A DNA stretch of 64,000 bases from NCBI RefSeq assembly GCF_900188435.1, contig NZ_FYFA01000001.1, positions 434,001 to 498,000 on the forward strand, written 5' to 3'. The translations under genes were made by a program, and so were the position numbers. The notes beneath the pieces are model-generated. The model made no database searches, was not told the DNA's origin, and saw only the letters and a program-made list of their open reading frames with translations. Below are positions 8,535-20,009 of the stretch, one piece after another; position 1 is the stretch's first letter, and each line of letters opens with the position of its first letter. This stretch comes from Marinobacter sp. es.048 (GTDB lineage Bacteria; Pseudomonadota; Gammaproteobacteria; Pseudomonadales; Oleiphilaceae).

Positions 8535-9821
8535 TCAGGCGGCGATCAGCGGTCGCCGGTGTTCCGGTATCAACGGAAAACGGTTGCCCACGGTATACAC
8601 GAACTTCGCCAGTGCCGGCAGGTGATGACCGACGATCGGGATGCCGGTGTTCAGCAGACTGACCGAAATATCACGGGCCGCATCCGCCCAACACAGCTTG
8701 TTGATCAGACCCACGTGACCGAAAGCAAACCGGCTGTTCTGGCCCCAGAGACCCACCGGATTGCCACCCAGCATCATGCCGGCACTGAAGCGCATGGGTA
8801 TCATCATGGTGCGGTCTATCTGTAGCGAACCGAACTGTTGAATAGCCCGTCGAATGGTGATTTCGCTGCAGATTCTCCGGCCGTTCCAGAGCCCGCCATT
8901 CAGCATCATCTGGAAGAAGCGGCCCATTTCCTCGGCGGTTCCGCACAGATTTCCCGCCGGAATCACCGCTTCCTGGAACCTCGGGTCATTGGTAACCCGC
9001 TCGACTGTCCGGATATCGCCACCCAGCGCACGGTTAACAACCCAGGAAACCGGGAAACGCGGTGTTGGTCCGGTGGCGTAATTGCAGGCCAGGTCATCAA
9101 GATGCTCCGGGGCGATCCCATAGGTAAACCACTTCATGCCCATGGGCCGACGCAAGTGCTTATCGAGGTATTTTTCAATGGTGTCGCCTGTGACGCGCTC
9201 CAGTACCCGCTGCAGGACAAAACCGCCGGTGATGGCGTGATAGGCCACCTTGGCACCATCCACTTCCACCGGTCGTGCGGCACAGAGCAGACGCCAGATT
9301 TCATCGTTGTCCCACAGCACATCAATCGGCGTTTCCCTCGGAATGGCCGGAATGCCACCCCGGTGGGAGAGAATCTGGTGAACGGTGATTGTCCGCTTGC
9401 CGTTAACGCCGAACTCCGGACAGTAGTAGGACACAGGGTCCATCAGGTTCACCAGCCCCTGCTCTGCCAGCATGTGCATCAGCAGTGCGGTAACCGCCTT
9501 GGAGGCAGAGAAGTAGCAGATCGGCGTATCGGTGGTCATCGGGACTTTAACCGCATCTCGCGGATCATGGGGGCCATTGCCACTGGCATGGCCAATCGCC
9601 CGGTGCAGCACCTGCTCACCCCGGTGGCGGATGGAGATCTGGATCCCCGGATGCACGCCGGTCCGGTAAAGGCTCTGGACGCTGCGCCATAGAGCATCAA
9701 CCGTCTCCTGGCTGACGCCGGCAGCAGCCGGGTTTTCACCAGCGGCGTCCCGGAAGGTTACGGTTTCAAGGTCCTCGGGAATCTGGCTGGTGTGGAGGGC
9801 ACGGCGGGCAAGTCGGTTCAT
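8535..9821 (-). CDS. Serine hydrolase of the class C beta-lactamase / EstB family
   Basis: 428 residues. The nucleophile motif SxxK is seen in CYFSASKAVTALL (around residue 97). A tyrosine motif follows at VAYHAITGG, and an HxG motif near the C-terminus is seen in FGHVGLINKL. These are the active-site elements of penicillin-binding-protein-like esterases such as EstB. There is no signal peptide, so it is probably a cytoplasmic esterase or peptidase rather than an antibiotic-hydrolysing beta-lactamase. The Tyr motif reads YHA instead of YxN. It stands alone between a convergent small gene and the upstream GGDEF gene; a GC-rich hairpin (9873-9898) separates them. Confidence 0.8.
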   Translation of the reverse strand: MNRLARRALHTSQIPEDLETVTFRDAAGENPAAAGVSQETVDALWRSVQSLYRTGVHPGIQISIRHRGEQVLHRAIGHASGNGPHDPRDAVKVPMTTDTPICYFSASKAVTALLMHMLAEQGLVNLMDPVSYYCPEFGVNGKRTITVHQILSHRGGIPAIPRETPIDVLWDNDEIWRLLCAARPVEVDGAKVAYHAITGGFVLQRVLERVTGDTIEKYLDKHLRRPMGMKWFTYGIAPEHLDDLACNYATGPTPRFPVSWVVNRALGGDIRTVERVTNDPRFQEAVIPAGNLCGTAEEMGRFFQMMLNGGLWNGRRICSEITIRRAIQQFGSLQIDRTMMIPMRFSAGMMLGGNPVGLWGQNSRFAFGHVGLINKLCWADAARDISVSLLNTGIPIVGHHLPALAKFVYTVGNRFPLIPEHRRPLIAA

Positions 9822-9946
9822 CGGCTCAAACCTTTTTCAGTACGATTGTTGTTTTTCTATGTTCAACAGAACCGGCCCGGGCCACATTGGCCGGGCCGCA
9901 GCAAGGCGGACGTCACCTCCTACACCTGGCCGGGACACGGGTCTCA

Positions 9947-11164
9947 CTACTGATTATGGACCTGGTCATGCAGGTGCGCCATGGCGACACAGTTGCGGCC
10001 CCGATCCTTTGCCAGGTACATGGCTTTGTCGGCGGCGGCACAGAGTGTCGAAGCAGTCTGCCCGTGATCCGGATAGACCGCAACGCCCACGCTAATGGTC
10101 AGGGGCACCGCCTCGCCATTCCCCAACGGCTGTGGCTCTTTGGCCACTTTGCGCCGCAAACGCTCGGCCGTATCCTGAGCTTCCTCCAGATCCATTTCAG
10201 GCAAAACAATCACGAACTCCTCGCCGCCAAACCGACCGATGGAATCGACGCTGCGGACGCTGCCCAGCAACAGACGACTGATGGACCGAAGGACCGAGTC
10301 GCCTGCGGCATGGCCAAAGGTGTCGTTCACATCCTTGAAATGGTCGAAATCCACCCAGAGCACCGCCATGGGTCGCTGGTAACGTCGAGCTCTCTGAAGC
10401 TCCTCATCCAGCACCCGGGACATTTCCCGTCTGTTCAGAAGACCGGTCAGGGGATCCCGAGTTGCCATTTGCTCAAGTTCGGTCTCAAGGAGTTTGCGGT
10501 CAGAGATGTCCAGAATGATGCCTTCAAGGTAGAGCGAACCATCATCCTCTTGAACGCCTCGCCCCCGCTCCCAAACCCAGATACGACTGCCGTCTTTTCG
10601 GGTGACCTCGTATTCCAGCGAAAACGATTCTTTTTTTTCCAGGGCCACTCTGACTTGCTCGAACAGTTGCTGATTAGAAGCTTCGCTGACCATCGCCGCA
10701 TAACTGATGACTCGGTTGTTGACCAACTCATCGGGCTCATAACCCGTTAACTTGGTACATCCCTGGGAGACAAATTTCATCGTCCAGTCGGGATCATAAA
10801 GGCAGCGATAGGCCATGCCCGGGAGATTGTCCATCAGGATCTGGAGCTGACGCTCGCGCTTGCGGAGTGCTTGTCGTTGTCGGTGCTGGAGGTTGAGCAG
10901 AGCCCGATCCTTGGTGAGTTGGCGGAGCAACACAGAAAAGAGAATCACCCCGGTTATCAGAACAAAGAAAGAGCCTTTCCAGATCTGGATAACGGAGAGG
11001 GTTTTCGGGTCAGGAAACCATGTCTCCGCGAGAGTATCGGAAAACGCAATCCAGGCAAAGCCGGCAATCAGATAGACCAGCGCAGCCCAGCCAGCTCGCC
11101 GCAGGGGTGTGCGGTTACCGTTCAAGCTTTTCATTCCCTGAGATTTCGACGACGAAGGCTCCAT
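9947..11164 (-). CDS. Membrane PAS-GGDEF diguanylate cyclase
   Basis: About 405 residues from MEPSSSKSQGMKSLNGNRTP. Two transmembrane helices (about 22-42 and 62-82) bracket a short periplasmic loop. A coiled segment, a PAS domain (LQILMDNLPGMAYRCLYD ... ILDISDRKLLE) and a GGDEF domain follow. The active-site loop is GGEEF, and DPLTGLLNRR and DFDHFKDVND are intact, so it should make c-di-GMP from two GTP. Residues four to five before GGEEF read IGRF rather than RxxD, so a classical inhibitory site is not evident. The start is uncertain: the ATG at 11132-11134 is an alternative and neither has a good ribosome site. Confidence 0.85.
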   Translation of the reverse strand: MEPSSSKSQGMKSLNGNRTPLRRAGWAALVYLIAGFAWIAFSDTLAETWFPDPKTLSVIQIWKGSFFVLITGVILFSVLLRQLTKDRALLNLQHRQRQALRKRERQLQILMDNLPGMAYRCLYDPDWTMKFVSQGCTKLTGYEPDELVNNRVISYAAMVSEASNQQLFEQVRVALEKKESFSLEYEVTRKDGSRIWVWERGRGVQEDDGSLYLEGIILDISDRKLLETELEQMATRDPLTGLLNRREMSRVLDEELQRARRYQRPMAVLWVDFDHFKDVNDTFGHAAGDSVLRSISRLLLGSVRSVDSIGRFGGEEFVIVLPEMDLEEAQDTAERLRRKVAKEPQPLGNGEAVPLTISVGVAVYPDHGQTASTLCAAADKAMYLAKDRGRNCVAMAHLHDQVHNQ

Positions 11165-11356
11165 GAACACCGCAATCGATGTTTGAATATTTACAATGTA
11201 CGAAAAATAGTCATAACGGGGCGTTAAGTCGAGCGTCAAATGTCATGCCCGGTAAAATCCGCCCGGGGATCGGGTTTTGCGTCCACGCCAGAAAGTTGTT
11301 GTGATGCCGCTTAGCTGCTTTAATTCCCGGTTTCTGCCGTCTTTCAGGAGCCGAGC

Positions 11357-11827
11357 ATGACGCCTGGCATCAACGCTGCGCGCAAAGCCGCTGTACCCCA
11401 CACCATCCATGAGTACGATCACGACCCTGCCAGCGAGAGCTATGGCACCGAGGCCGCCGAGAAAACCGGTGTGGATCCCGCCCGGGTCTTCAAGACACTG
11501 GTTGTAGCCATCGACGGCAAGGAGCTGGTGGTTGTCATTGTCCCGGTGACCACCATGCTCAACATGAAACTCATTGCCCGGGCAGCTCAGGCTAAAAAAG
11601 CCGCCATGGCTCACAAACAGGCGGTGGAACGAACAACCGGCTATGTCCTGGGTGGCGTTAGCCCCCTTGGACAGAAGAAAAAGCTGAAAACCTTTATCGA
11701 CGACTCAGCCCTGGGCTTCGAGACCATTTTCGTGAGTGCCGGGCGACGCGGCCTGGAGATTGAGCTCGCGCCCCGGGACCTGGCAGCCCTGGTAAACGGC
11801 GGCTTTTTCCCGCTCCATCAGGAGTAA
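11357..11827 (+). CDS. ybaK: Cys-tRNA(Pro)/Cys-tRNA(Cys) deacylase YbaK
   Basis: 156 residues, MTPGINAARKAAVPHTIHEYDHD..., with an AGGAG site upstream. This is the YbaK/EbsC editing fold, typically about 155-160 residues. The family-typical segments are present: YGTEAAEKTGVDPARVFKTLV, and GYVLGGVSPLGQKKKLKTF with the Lys-rich substrate-binding region. It removes cysteine mis-charged on tRNA(Pro) in the cytoplasm. The next gene begins four bases after its stop and shares its transcript; the antiporter's ribosome site lies in this gene's last codons. Confidence 0.9.
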   Translation: MTPGINAARKAAVPHTIHEYDHDPASESYGTEAAEKTGVDPARVFKTLVVAIDGKELVVVIVPVTTMLNMKLIARAAQAKKAAMAHKQAVERTTGYVLGGVSPLGQKKKLKTFIDDSALGFETIFVSAGRRGLEIELAPRDLAALVNGGFFPLHQE

Positions 11828-11830
11828 GCC

Positions 11831-13021
11831 TTGAATCACGCCATCGACCTTCTTCTGATTGGTGGGATCATGCTCCTCGCACTCGGCGCTCACACGCTGG
11901 GCCAGAAGGTTCATGTCCCCCGGGTGACCCTGCTTTTGCTTGTGGGGGCGCTGGCCGGCCCCTCACTCCTCGATATCATTCCGGTTCGAGTCAGTGACAA
12001 CTTCCCGCTGGTCACCGAACTCACCCTCGCCATGGTGGGATTTCTGCTGGGCGAGCGGATGTCGGTGCGCGATCTGAAAGACGGTAGGGAAGCGATTATC
12101 GTGAGCCTCGCGGTCACCCTGGTCACCGCATTGATCATTTTCGTGGTTGTCTGGCTGGTCACTCAAAATCTGACAGCGTCCTTGTTACTGGCTGCCATCG
12201 CGACCGCAACGGATCCGGCGGCGACACTGGATGTGATGCGTGAGGCCGGATCCAGGGGGCCACTGACCCGCGTTGTCGCGCAGGTGGTCGCCATCGACGA
12301 TGCCTGGGGGGCGATCCTGTTCAGTATTCTGCTGGTTTTCGCGGAACTGGTGTCCGGTAATGGCTCGGCAGTTATCGAGTCGATCGGGTTCGGTTTCTAT
12401 GAGGTGTTGGGTGCCATGATTCTCGGGGTTCTCCTTGGCCTGCCCATGGCCTGGATGACCGGCCGACTGAAGCCAGGGGAACCCATGCTGCTGGAATCCG
12501 CCGGCTTTGTTTTTCTCGCGGCAGGTATAGCGGGGGCGCTGGAACTGTCCTACCTGCTCACCTGTATGGCACTGGGCGTTACCGTCGCAAACCGGGCCCA
12601 CCACCACGTAAGGCCCTTCCGCTCTATCGAGGGAATTATCGAGCCGTTTCTCGCAACTTTCTTTTTTCTCGCAGGCTTCAGCCTTGAGTGGGACTTGCTG
12701 CCCACGCTGGGCCTGCTTGGTGGCGCGTACGTCACCGCACGGATCGCCGGACGGATACTCGGTGGCGCCATGGGTGGTCAGCTTGCCCATTCGGGCCACG
12801 CGGTAAAACTGCGAAACGGTGCCTGCCTTCTGCCCCAGGCCGGCGTGGCCATGGGCCTGGCACTGGTGGCCACAGACCGGCTGCCGGAAGTCGCCTTTAT
12901 TCTGCCTCTGATCATCGGTTCCACCGTTTTCTTCGAGCTGATTGGCCCACCCATCACGATGTATAACCTCAAGCGAGCCGGAGAAACCGGAAGAGGTTAC
13001 GAGGAGCCCGCCGACGACTGA
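11831..13021 (+). CDS. Cation:proton antiporter (CPA family) membrane protein
   Basis: 396 residues, TTG start at 11831 with AGGAG six bases upstream (inside the ybaK stop region). About 11-12 hydrophobic helices fill the chain. The family core ATATDPAATLDVMREAGSRG and the VVAIDDAWGAILFS acidic pair (two consecutive Asp in a membrane helix) match the Na+/H+ exchanger fold and the ion-binding site of CPA antiporters. There is no C-terminal RCK/TrkA-N domain. It probably exchanges Na+ or K+ for H+ at the inner membrane, which fits a marine host. Which cation is not decidable from sequence. Confidence 0.85.
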   Translation: MNHAIDLLLIGGIMLLALGAHTLGQKVHVPRVTLLLLVGALAGPSLLDIIPVRVSDNFPLVTELTLAMVGFLLGERMSVRDLKDGREAIIVSLAVTLVTALIIFVVVWLVTQNLTASLLLAAIATATDPAATLDVMREAGSRGPLTRVVAQVVAIDDAWGAILFSILLVFAELVSGNGSAVIESIGFGFYEVLGAMILGVLLGLPMAWMTGRLKPGEPMLLESAGFVFLAAGIAGALELSYLLTCMALGVTVANRAHHHVRPFRSIEGIIEPFLATFFFLAGFSLEWDLLPTLGLLGGAYVTARIAGRILGGAMGGQLAHSGHAVKLRNGACLLPQAGVAMGLALVATDRLPEVAFILPLIIGSTVFFELIGPPITMYNLKRAGETGRGYEEPADD

Positions 13022-13030
13022 GGCCGACAC

Positions 13031-13068
13031 AAAAAAACCGGAGAACCCGTCAGGGTTGTCCGGTTTTT
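13031..13068. terminator. Bidirectional rho-independent terminator
   Basis: AAAAAACCGGA-N-AACCC pairs with GGGTT-N-TCCGGTTTTT around a four-base loop. The A-run on one side and T-run on the other let it terminate both the antiporter transcript and the convergent isocitrate dehydrogenase transcript. Confidence 0.9.
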
Positions 13069-13109
13069 CGAGGGCATCCGGCTGATAAACCGGATGCTTA
13101 CAGGCTGAC

Positions 13110-15353
<2,244 letters not shown>

Positions 15354-15594
15354 TTTCGTCCTCAGGCTAATGGGTGGGTTCAGGACGGTCATGGCGGGGT
15401 CAGGCGTCTTTTGAACGTCCGACCTGAGCAATGACTGATTAGGAACTTTTGATAGGCCTACTAAGATACCATTTTTTCGTTAATTTTGGTTACGATCTTA
15501 GTATAAGAACGGACTAAAAATGCCTGATCTTCAGTTATAAGACGATGAAATGGCGGGAATTTACGAAACTTTCTAACATTGCCTCAGAGTATAC
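15354..15594. other. Upstream region of icd, no recognised site
   Basis: An AT-richer stretch before the isocitrate dehydrogenase start. A TATACT-like word occurs on the minus strand near 15500, but no matching -35 box is convincing. I see no hairpin terminator or operator here; the repeats begin at 15595. Confidence 0.3.
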
Positions 15595-15704
15595 GCGGGG
15601 CGGGCAGAGCCTCCCAAAACACGCTCCTTGCGGCACATCCTTGTGACGCTTGGGCTCCGCCATCCATGGCTCCGCACAGTTTTGGGAGGCTCTGCCCGCC
15701 CCGC
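15595..15704. repeat. Long inverted repeat, family 1, copy 1
   Basis: A 110-bp element with perfect 26-bp inverted arms (15595-15620 and 15679-15704) around a 58-base centre. The centre contains ACGCTCCTTGCGGCA and TGTGACGCTT, which recur at the same positions in the second copy at 60052. The arms differ in sequence between the copies, yet within each copy they are perfectly complementary. It lies between the 3' end of the acetoacetyl-CoA synthetase gene and the icd promoter region. It may be a non-autonomous mobile element or an RNA-structure element. Confidence 0.85.
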
Positions 15705-15791
15705 TATTCAAGCTTTTCAGTTGGGTTCCGAAAGACGAATCTCACCTGTCTTCGGCGAATTATTGTCAACAAAATCAGCCTAGACCTGACC

Positions 15792-15826
15792 GTAGCTCGG
15801 ATTAGCCAACGGCGTAATCCGACAAC
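15792..15826. repeat. Short palindromic repeat, family 3, copy 1
   Basis: CGGATTAG-N-CGTAATCCG hairpin flanked by GTAG and ACAAC. The same unit appears at 57867-57899 and, in inverted and slightly altered form, at 57798-57834. This CGGATTAG/CGTAATCCG motif is a dispersed intergenic palindrome known from many proteobacterial genomes. It lies just beyond the 3' end of the synthetase gene. Confidence 0.75.
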
Positions 15827-15846
15827 CACCATCAGATTTCAGACCT

Positions 15847-17835
15847 TCAACCGGGCAACAATCCAACCTCGGCCAACCGCTCCCGAATATGATCCAACGC
15901 TTCGGGATTCCCGAGCGCATCCCGGTTATCCGCCTTTTTCGAGCCGTTGATCAACCGGGCCACCGCCAGCTCCACCTTCTTGCCACTGCGGGTGTACGGA
16001 ATGTCGTTCACCTGCACGATGTGCTTGGGCACATGCCGCGGGCTGGCGCCTTCGCGGATTCGGATTTTGAGCTGTTTCAGCAGGTCGTCGGTGATTTCCT
16101 GCCCGTCGGCCGGGACAACCAGCAGAACCACTTCCACGTCGCCATCGATCTGGCGGCCGACTACGAGGCTGTCTTTGACCTCAGCCACGGTTTCGACCTG
16201 GCGGTAGATTTCCGCGGTACCGATTCGAACGCCGCCCGGGTTCAGGGTGGCGTCAGAGCGACCATAGATGATGGCGCCGCCGTGTTCGGTGAATTCGATG
16301 AAATCACCGTGGGCCCATACGCCCGGGAAGGTGTTGAAGTAGGCGTCGCGGTAGCGCTCGCCATCCGGATCCTGCCAGAAGCTGACGGGCATGGATGGCA
16401 GCGGCTGGCGGCAGACCAGCTCGCCTCGACCTTCACTGACCGGCTGGCCATCGTCGCCGTAGGCAACCGCGTCGACGCCCAGGAAACGGCACTGGATTTC
16501 GCCGCGACGAACAGGCAGCAGCGGCGTTGAGCCGACGAAGCAGCCGCAGATGTCCGTGCCTCCAGCAATGGAGCCAAGCAAGGCGTCGGGAGCGCCATCG
16601 CTGTATACCCAGTCATAGTCTTCCGGCAACAGCGGTGAGCCGGTGGAAAACACCACTCGCAGCTTGCTCTGATCCAGGGTTTTTGCAGGCTTGAGCTCGC
16701 CTTTGCGGCAGCCGGCAATGAACCGGGCGCTGGTTCCGAAGTGGGTGACTTTCTCTTCCGCCACAGTGTCCCAGAGGAAGTTCAGGCTCGGGTAACCCGG
16801 AGAGCCGTCAACGGTGATCACGGCGGCGCCGGTCATCAGGGCGGAGGCCTGCCAGTTCCACATCATCCAGCCACAGGTGGTGAAGTACAGGAACCGGTCT
16901 TCGGGGCCAACGTCGCCGTGCAGCATCAGCTCCTTGGCATGATTGACCAGCAGGCCAGCATTGCCGTGCACGATGCACTTGGGTTTGCCCGTGGTGCCAG
17001 AGGAATAGAGGATGTACACCGGATGATCCGGCGGCAGCGGCGTAAATGAAGGTGTCGTCCCTTCACCAGCGGCGAGGGCGTTTTCCCAGGTACTCACCAG
17101 GTCGCCGGAAATCGGAGCCTCGTCTGGCAGTTGCTGGACACTGACAACCGCCTTGAGCGTTGGCAGGCCGGCAATCAGCTCGGCAAAATCCTGCTGGCGC
17201 GCAAACACTTTTCCGCCGTAGCCATAGCCATTCACGACGATCAGTGCCGAAGGTTCGATCTGGCCAAAGCGGTCAAGAATAGCGCCAATTCCGAAATCCG
17301 GTGACGCAGAACTCCAGATGGCGCCGAGACTTGTAGCGGCCAGCATCCCCACCAGGGCTTCATAACCGTTGGTAACAACGCCGGCTACCCGGTCACCCTG
17401 TTTGATGCCTTTGTTGCGCAGGAAGGCTTCCAGGGCACCTGCATCGGCTTTCAGTTCGGCATAAGTGCGACGCAGCACCGGACGGGTTTCACAGTAGGCG
17501 ACGACCGCTTCGCGATCGCGGTGCTCACCATCCGCGAGCCTCAGCAGGTTGGCGGCAAAGTTCAGCTTCATCCCGGGGAACCATTCGGCGCCCGGCATTT
17601 CACGCTTGCCCAGCATTTTTTCAGCCGGTGTATCGCAGACAAGGCCAAAGTAATCCCAGACTTTCTGCCAGAAAGTATCCAGCTCATCAATGGACCACTG
17701 GTGCAGTGCGTGGTAGTCGGAAAACGGGCCAAAGCCCTGCTGCTCAAGCCATGTCTTGAACTGGCCCATGCGCGAATTGGCCAGGGTGTCTTCCGACGGA
17801 GACCAGACTACCGGTGATTGTTCTTCATTGCTCAT
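15847..17835 (-). CDS. aacS: Acetoacetyl-CoA synthetase (acetoacetate-CoA ligase)
   Basis: 662 residues, ATG at 17833-17835 with AGGAG six bases upstream. It is an ANL-superfamily adenylating enzyme. The P-loop-like ILYSSGTTGKPKCIVHGNAG, the SGTDICGCF-like GGTDICGCF motif, YGRSDATLNPGGVRIGTAEI and the C-terminal PYTRSGKKVELAV Lys are all present. The N-terminus (SMGQFKTWLEQQ..., VWDYFGL) and length are those of acetoacetyl-CoA rather than acetyl-CoA synthetase. It activates acetoacetate to acetoacetyl-CoA using ATP. As last gene of the operon, 16 bases after 3-hydroxybutyrate dehydrogenase, it completes conversion of 3-hydroxybutyrate to a CoA ester. Confidence 0.92.
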   Translation of the reverse strand: MSNEEQSPVVWSPSEDTLANSRMGQFKTWLEQQGFGPFSDYHALHQWSIDELDTFWQKVWDYFGLVCDTPAEKMLGKREMPGAEWFPGMKLNFAANLLRLADGEHRDREAVVAYCETRPVLRRTYAELKADAGALEAFLRNKGIKQGDRVAGVVTNGYEALVGMLAATSLGAIWSSASPDFGIGAILDRFGQIEPSALIVVNGYGYGGKVFARQQDFAELIAGLPTLKAVVSVQQLPDEAPISGDLVSTWENALAAGEGTTPSFTPLPPDHPVYILYSSGTTGKPKCIVHGNAGLLVNHAKELMLHGDVGPEDRFLYFTTCGWMMWNWQASALMTGAAVITVDGSPGYPSLNFLWDTVAEEKVTHFGTSARFIAGCRKGELKPAKTLDQSKLRVVFSTGSPLLPEDYDWVYSDGAPDALLGSIAGGTDICGCFVGSTPLLPVRRGEIQCRFLGVDAVAYGDDGQPVSEGRGELVCRQPLPSMPVSFWQDPDGERYRDAYFNTFPGVWAHGDFIEFTEHGGAIIYGRSDATLNPGGVRIGTAEIYRQVETVAEVKDSLVVGRQIDGDVEVVLLVVPADGQEITDDLLKQLKIRIREGASPRHVPKHIVQVNDIPYTRSGKKVELAVARLINGSKKADNRDALGNPEALDHIRERLAEVGLLPG

Positions 17836-17851
17836 CCATATCTCCTGAATG

Positions 17852-18631
17852 TTACTGCATATGCCAGCCGTGACTGACCACGATGGACTGGCCAGTCAAA
17901 GCCGCAGAGGGGAATGCAGCCAGATGAACGGCCAACTCTGCCACGTCTTCCAGGGTGGTGAATTCCCCATCCACAGTGTTCTTGAGCATAACTTTGCTGA
18001 TCACTTCCTCTTCGGAAATGCCCAGCTCCTTGGCCTGCTCCGGAATCTGCTTGTCCACCAGGGGCGTGCGCACAAACCCGGGGCAGATGATGTTGCTTCG
18101 CACCCCGTGTTCCGCACCTTCCTTCGCCACCGCCCGGCACAGCCCCAGCATGCCGTGCTTGGCCGCCACATAAGGGGCTTTCAGGGGAGAGGCCTCCAGA
18201 GAATGCACCGACCCCATGTAGAGCATGGTGCCACCGCCACTCTCGTACATGTGCTTGAGTGCCGCGCGAGTCACCAGGAATGCGCCATCAAGATGCACAT
18301 TCATCACTTTGCTCCAATCGGAATAAGCAAGCTTATGCACCGCATCAATGTGCTGGATGCCGGCGTTCGCAATGGCAATATCCAGACCACCCCACTGTTT
18401 AACCACAAAGTTGACGTTTACGTCAACTGCATCTTCATCAGTCACATCCATTTCAAGGGCGATGGCAGTGCCGCCGGCCTGCTCAATGGCAGCTACGGTA
18501 TCCTGCGCCGCCTCAAGTGTCAGGTCAGCCACAGCGACCTTGGCGCCTTCGCGGCCGTAGGCCTCGGCAATGGCCCGGCCGATGCCTCGACCGGCACCGG
18601 TAATCAAAGCAATCCGGTTTTCCAGACGCAT
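17852..18631 (-). CDS. bdhA: 3-Hydroxybutyrate dehydrogenase (SDR family)
   Basis: 259 residues from [23 protein letters not shown] at 18629-18631 with AAGGAG nine bases upstream. Classical short-chain dehydrogenase features: TGAGRGIG nucleotide loop, NAG in the fourth strand, catalytic Ser in MGSVHSLEA, and YVAAKHG (Tyr-x-x-x-Lys). The [20 protein letters not shown] segment is typical of D-3-hydroxybutyrate dehydrogenase. It oxidises 3-hydroxybutyrate to acetoacetate with NAD+. It sits between the TRAP permease (13 bases) and acetoacetyl-CoA synthetase (16 bases), which supports the assignment. Confidence 0.92.
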   Translation of the reverse strand: MRLENRIALITGAGRGIGRAIAEAYGREGAKVAVADLTLEAAQDTVAAIEQAGGTAIALEMDVTDEDAVDVNVNFVVKQWGGLDIAIANAGIQHIDAVHKLAYSDWSKVMNVHLDGAFLVTRAALKHMYESGGGTMLYMGSVHSLEASPLKAPYVAAKHGMLGLCRAVAKEGAEHGVRSNIICPGFVRTPLVDKQIPEQAKELGISEEEVISKVMLKNTVDGEFTTLEDVAELAVHLAAFPSAALTGQSIVVSHGWHMQ

Positions 18632-18644
18632 GGTTATTTTCTCC

Positions 18645-20009
18645 TTAGTCGTAAGCCACGCTGGGCAGCCAGGTCGCGATTTCCGGTACCACGAACACAA
18701 TAGCCAGCGCTGCCAGCTGAATAATGATGAACGGTATAACGCCACGGTAGATATCGGTAACGGCGATCTCCGGCGGCGCCACACCCTTGATGTAGAACAG
18801 CGCGAATCCAACCGGCGGCGTCAGGAAAGAGGTCTGCAGGCACATGGCAAACAGGATGGTGAACCAGACCAGATCAAAGCCCAGGCTTTGCACGACCGGC
18901 GCAACCAGCGGCAGGATGATCAGGGTTATTTCCACCCAGTCCAGGAAGAAGCCGAGCAGGAAAACACCGAACAGAATGGTCAGAATCACGCCATAAGGAC
19001 CGAACGGCAGACCTAACAGCGCGTCCTCGATCACCTGGTCGCCGCCCAGACCCCGCAGGACCACGGAGAACGCGGTGGCACCCAGAAAGATGGCAAAGAT
19101 GAACGCGGCGGTGCGCGTCGTCTGCTGCATGGAAGAGTTCAGCACGTTCAGGTTCAGTCGACCAGACATCAGGGCCAGCAACAGAGCGCCCAGCGCGCCG
19201 ACACCGGATGCTTCCGTTGGTGTTGCAATGCCCGCGAAGATGGAACCGAGAACGCCCAGGATCAGGGCGGCCGTCGGTACAACCGCTTTAGCCACCTCCC
19301 AGACGATGCTCCAGGTCACTTTCTCTGTGCCTTCGGGCACTGGCGCAATGTTCGGCTGCAGCATCGGACGGATAATCGCGTAGGCCACGTACATGGCGCC
19401 CAGCATCAGGCCGGGGAAGAAGGCGCCCATGAACAGGTCACCTACTGACGCCTCGGGAACCGCCAGGCGGTCAGCCATCAGGACCAGCATGATGGAGGGC
19501 GGAATCAGAATACCCAGGGTCCCGGTGGCACAGGCCGTACCCACCGCAAAGCCCTTGTCGTACTTGTTTTCCATCATTACCGGCAGGGACAACATGCCGA
19601 GGAGTACCACGGAAGCCCCGATGATACCGGTGGTCGCAGCCAACAGAACGCCGATAACGATTACTGTGACCGCATAGCCGCCGCGGACGGCGCCAAACAG
19701 TTTAACCATGCTGTTCATCAGCCGCTCGGCGACGCCGGACTGGTCAAGCATAATGCCCATGAAGATAAACATGGGCAAAGCGACAAGGGTTTCGCTGCTT
19801 ACCACCTTCCATATTCGCTCGGGTACCAGCCCCATGGAGGAGGAATAGTCAAACCACAGGTTGGCACCAAAATTCTCAACAGCAATGACACCAACGACGG
19901 TCCAGATAACCGCGGTGCCACCCAACACCCACGCAACCGGATAACCGGTCATCAACAGCGCCCCGAAGGTGAGGAACATGCCGATTACGAAAAGGGTTTC
20001 AAGCTCCAT
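18645..20009 (-). CDS. dctM: TRAP transporter large permease subunit (DctM type)
   Basis: 454 residues with about 12 hydrophobic helices. Family hallmarks include [26 protein letters not shown], the [16 protein letters not shown] segment, and [20 protein letters not shown]. It is the ion-coupled translocation subunit of a tripartite ATP-independent periplasmic transporter, normally Na+-driven in marine bacteria. Its start codon overlaps the stop of the small permease subunit (TGATGG), so the two are translationally coupled. Operon context suggests 3-hydroxybutyrate and/or acetoacetate as substrate. Confidence 0.92.
   Translation of the reverse strand: MELETLFVIGMFLTFGALLMTGYPVAWVLGGTAVIWTVVGVIAVENFGANLWFDYSSSMGLVPERIWKVVSSETLVALPMFIFMGIMLDQSGVAERLMNSMVKLFGAVRGGYAVTVIVIGVLLAATTGIIGASVVLLGMLSLPVMMENKYDKGFAVGTACATGTLGILIPPSIMLVLMADRLAVPEASVGDLFMGAFFPGLMLGAMYVAYAIIRPMLQPNIAPVPEGTEKVTWSIVWEVAKAVVPTAALILGVLGSIFAGIATPTEASGVGALGALLLALMSGRLNLNVLNSSMQQTTRTAAFIFAIFLGATAFSVVLRGLGGDQVIEDALLGLPFGPYGVILTILFGVFLLGFFLDWVEITLIILPLVAPVVQSLGFDLVWFTILFAMCLQTSFLTPPVGFALFYIKGVAPPEIAVTDIYRGVIPFIIIQLAALAIVFVVPEIATWLPSVAYD

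Noticed and set aside
8535..9821. Antibiotic-resistance beta-lactamase
   Set aside because: There is no signal peptide and the Tyr motif is atypical; the EstB-like esterase family fits better.
12185..13030. 281-codon minus-strand frame
   Set aside because: Antisense shadow of the antiporter gene, polar and without domains.
15579..15950. 123-codon plus-strand frame upstream of icd
   Set aside because: It spans the family 1 inverted repeat and family 3 palindrome and overlaps the end of aacS; not a gene.
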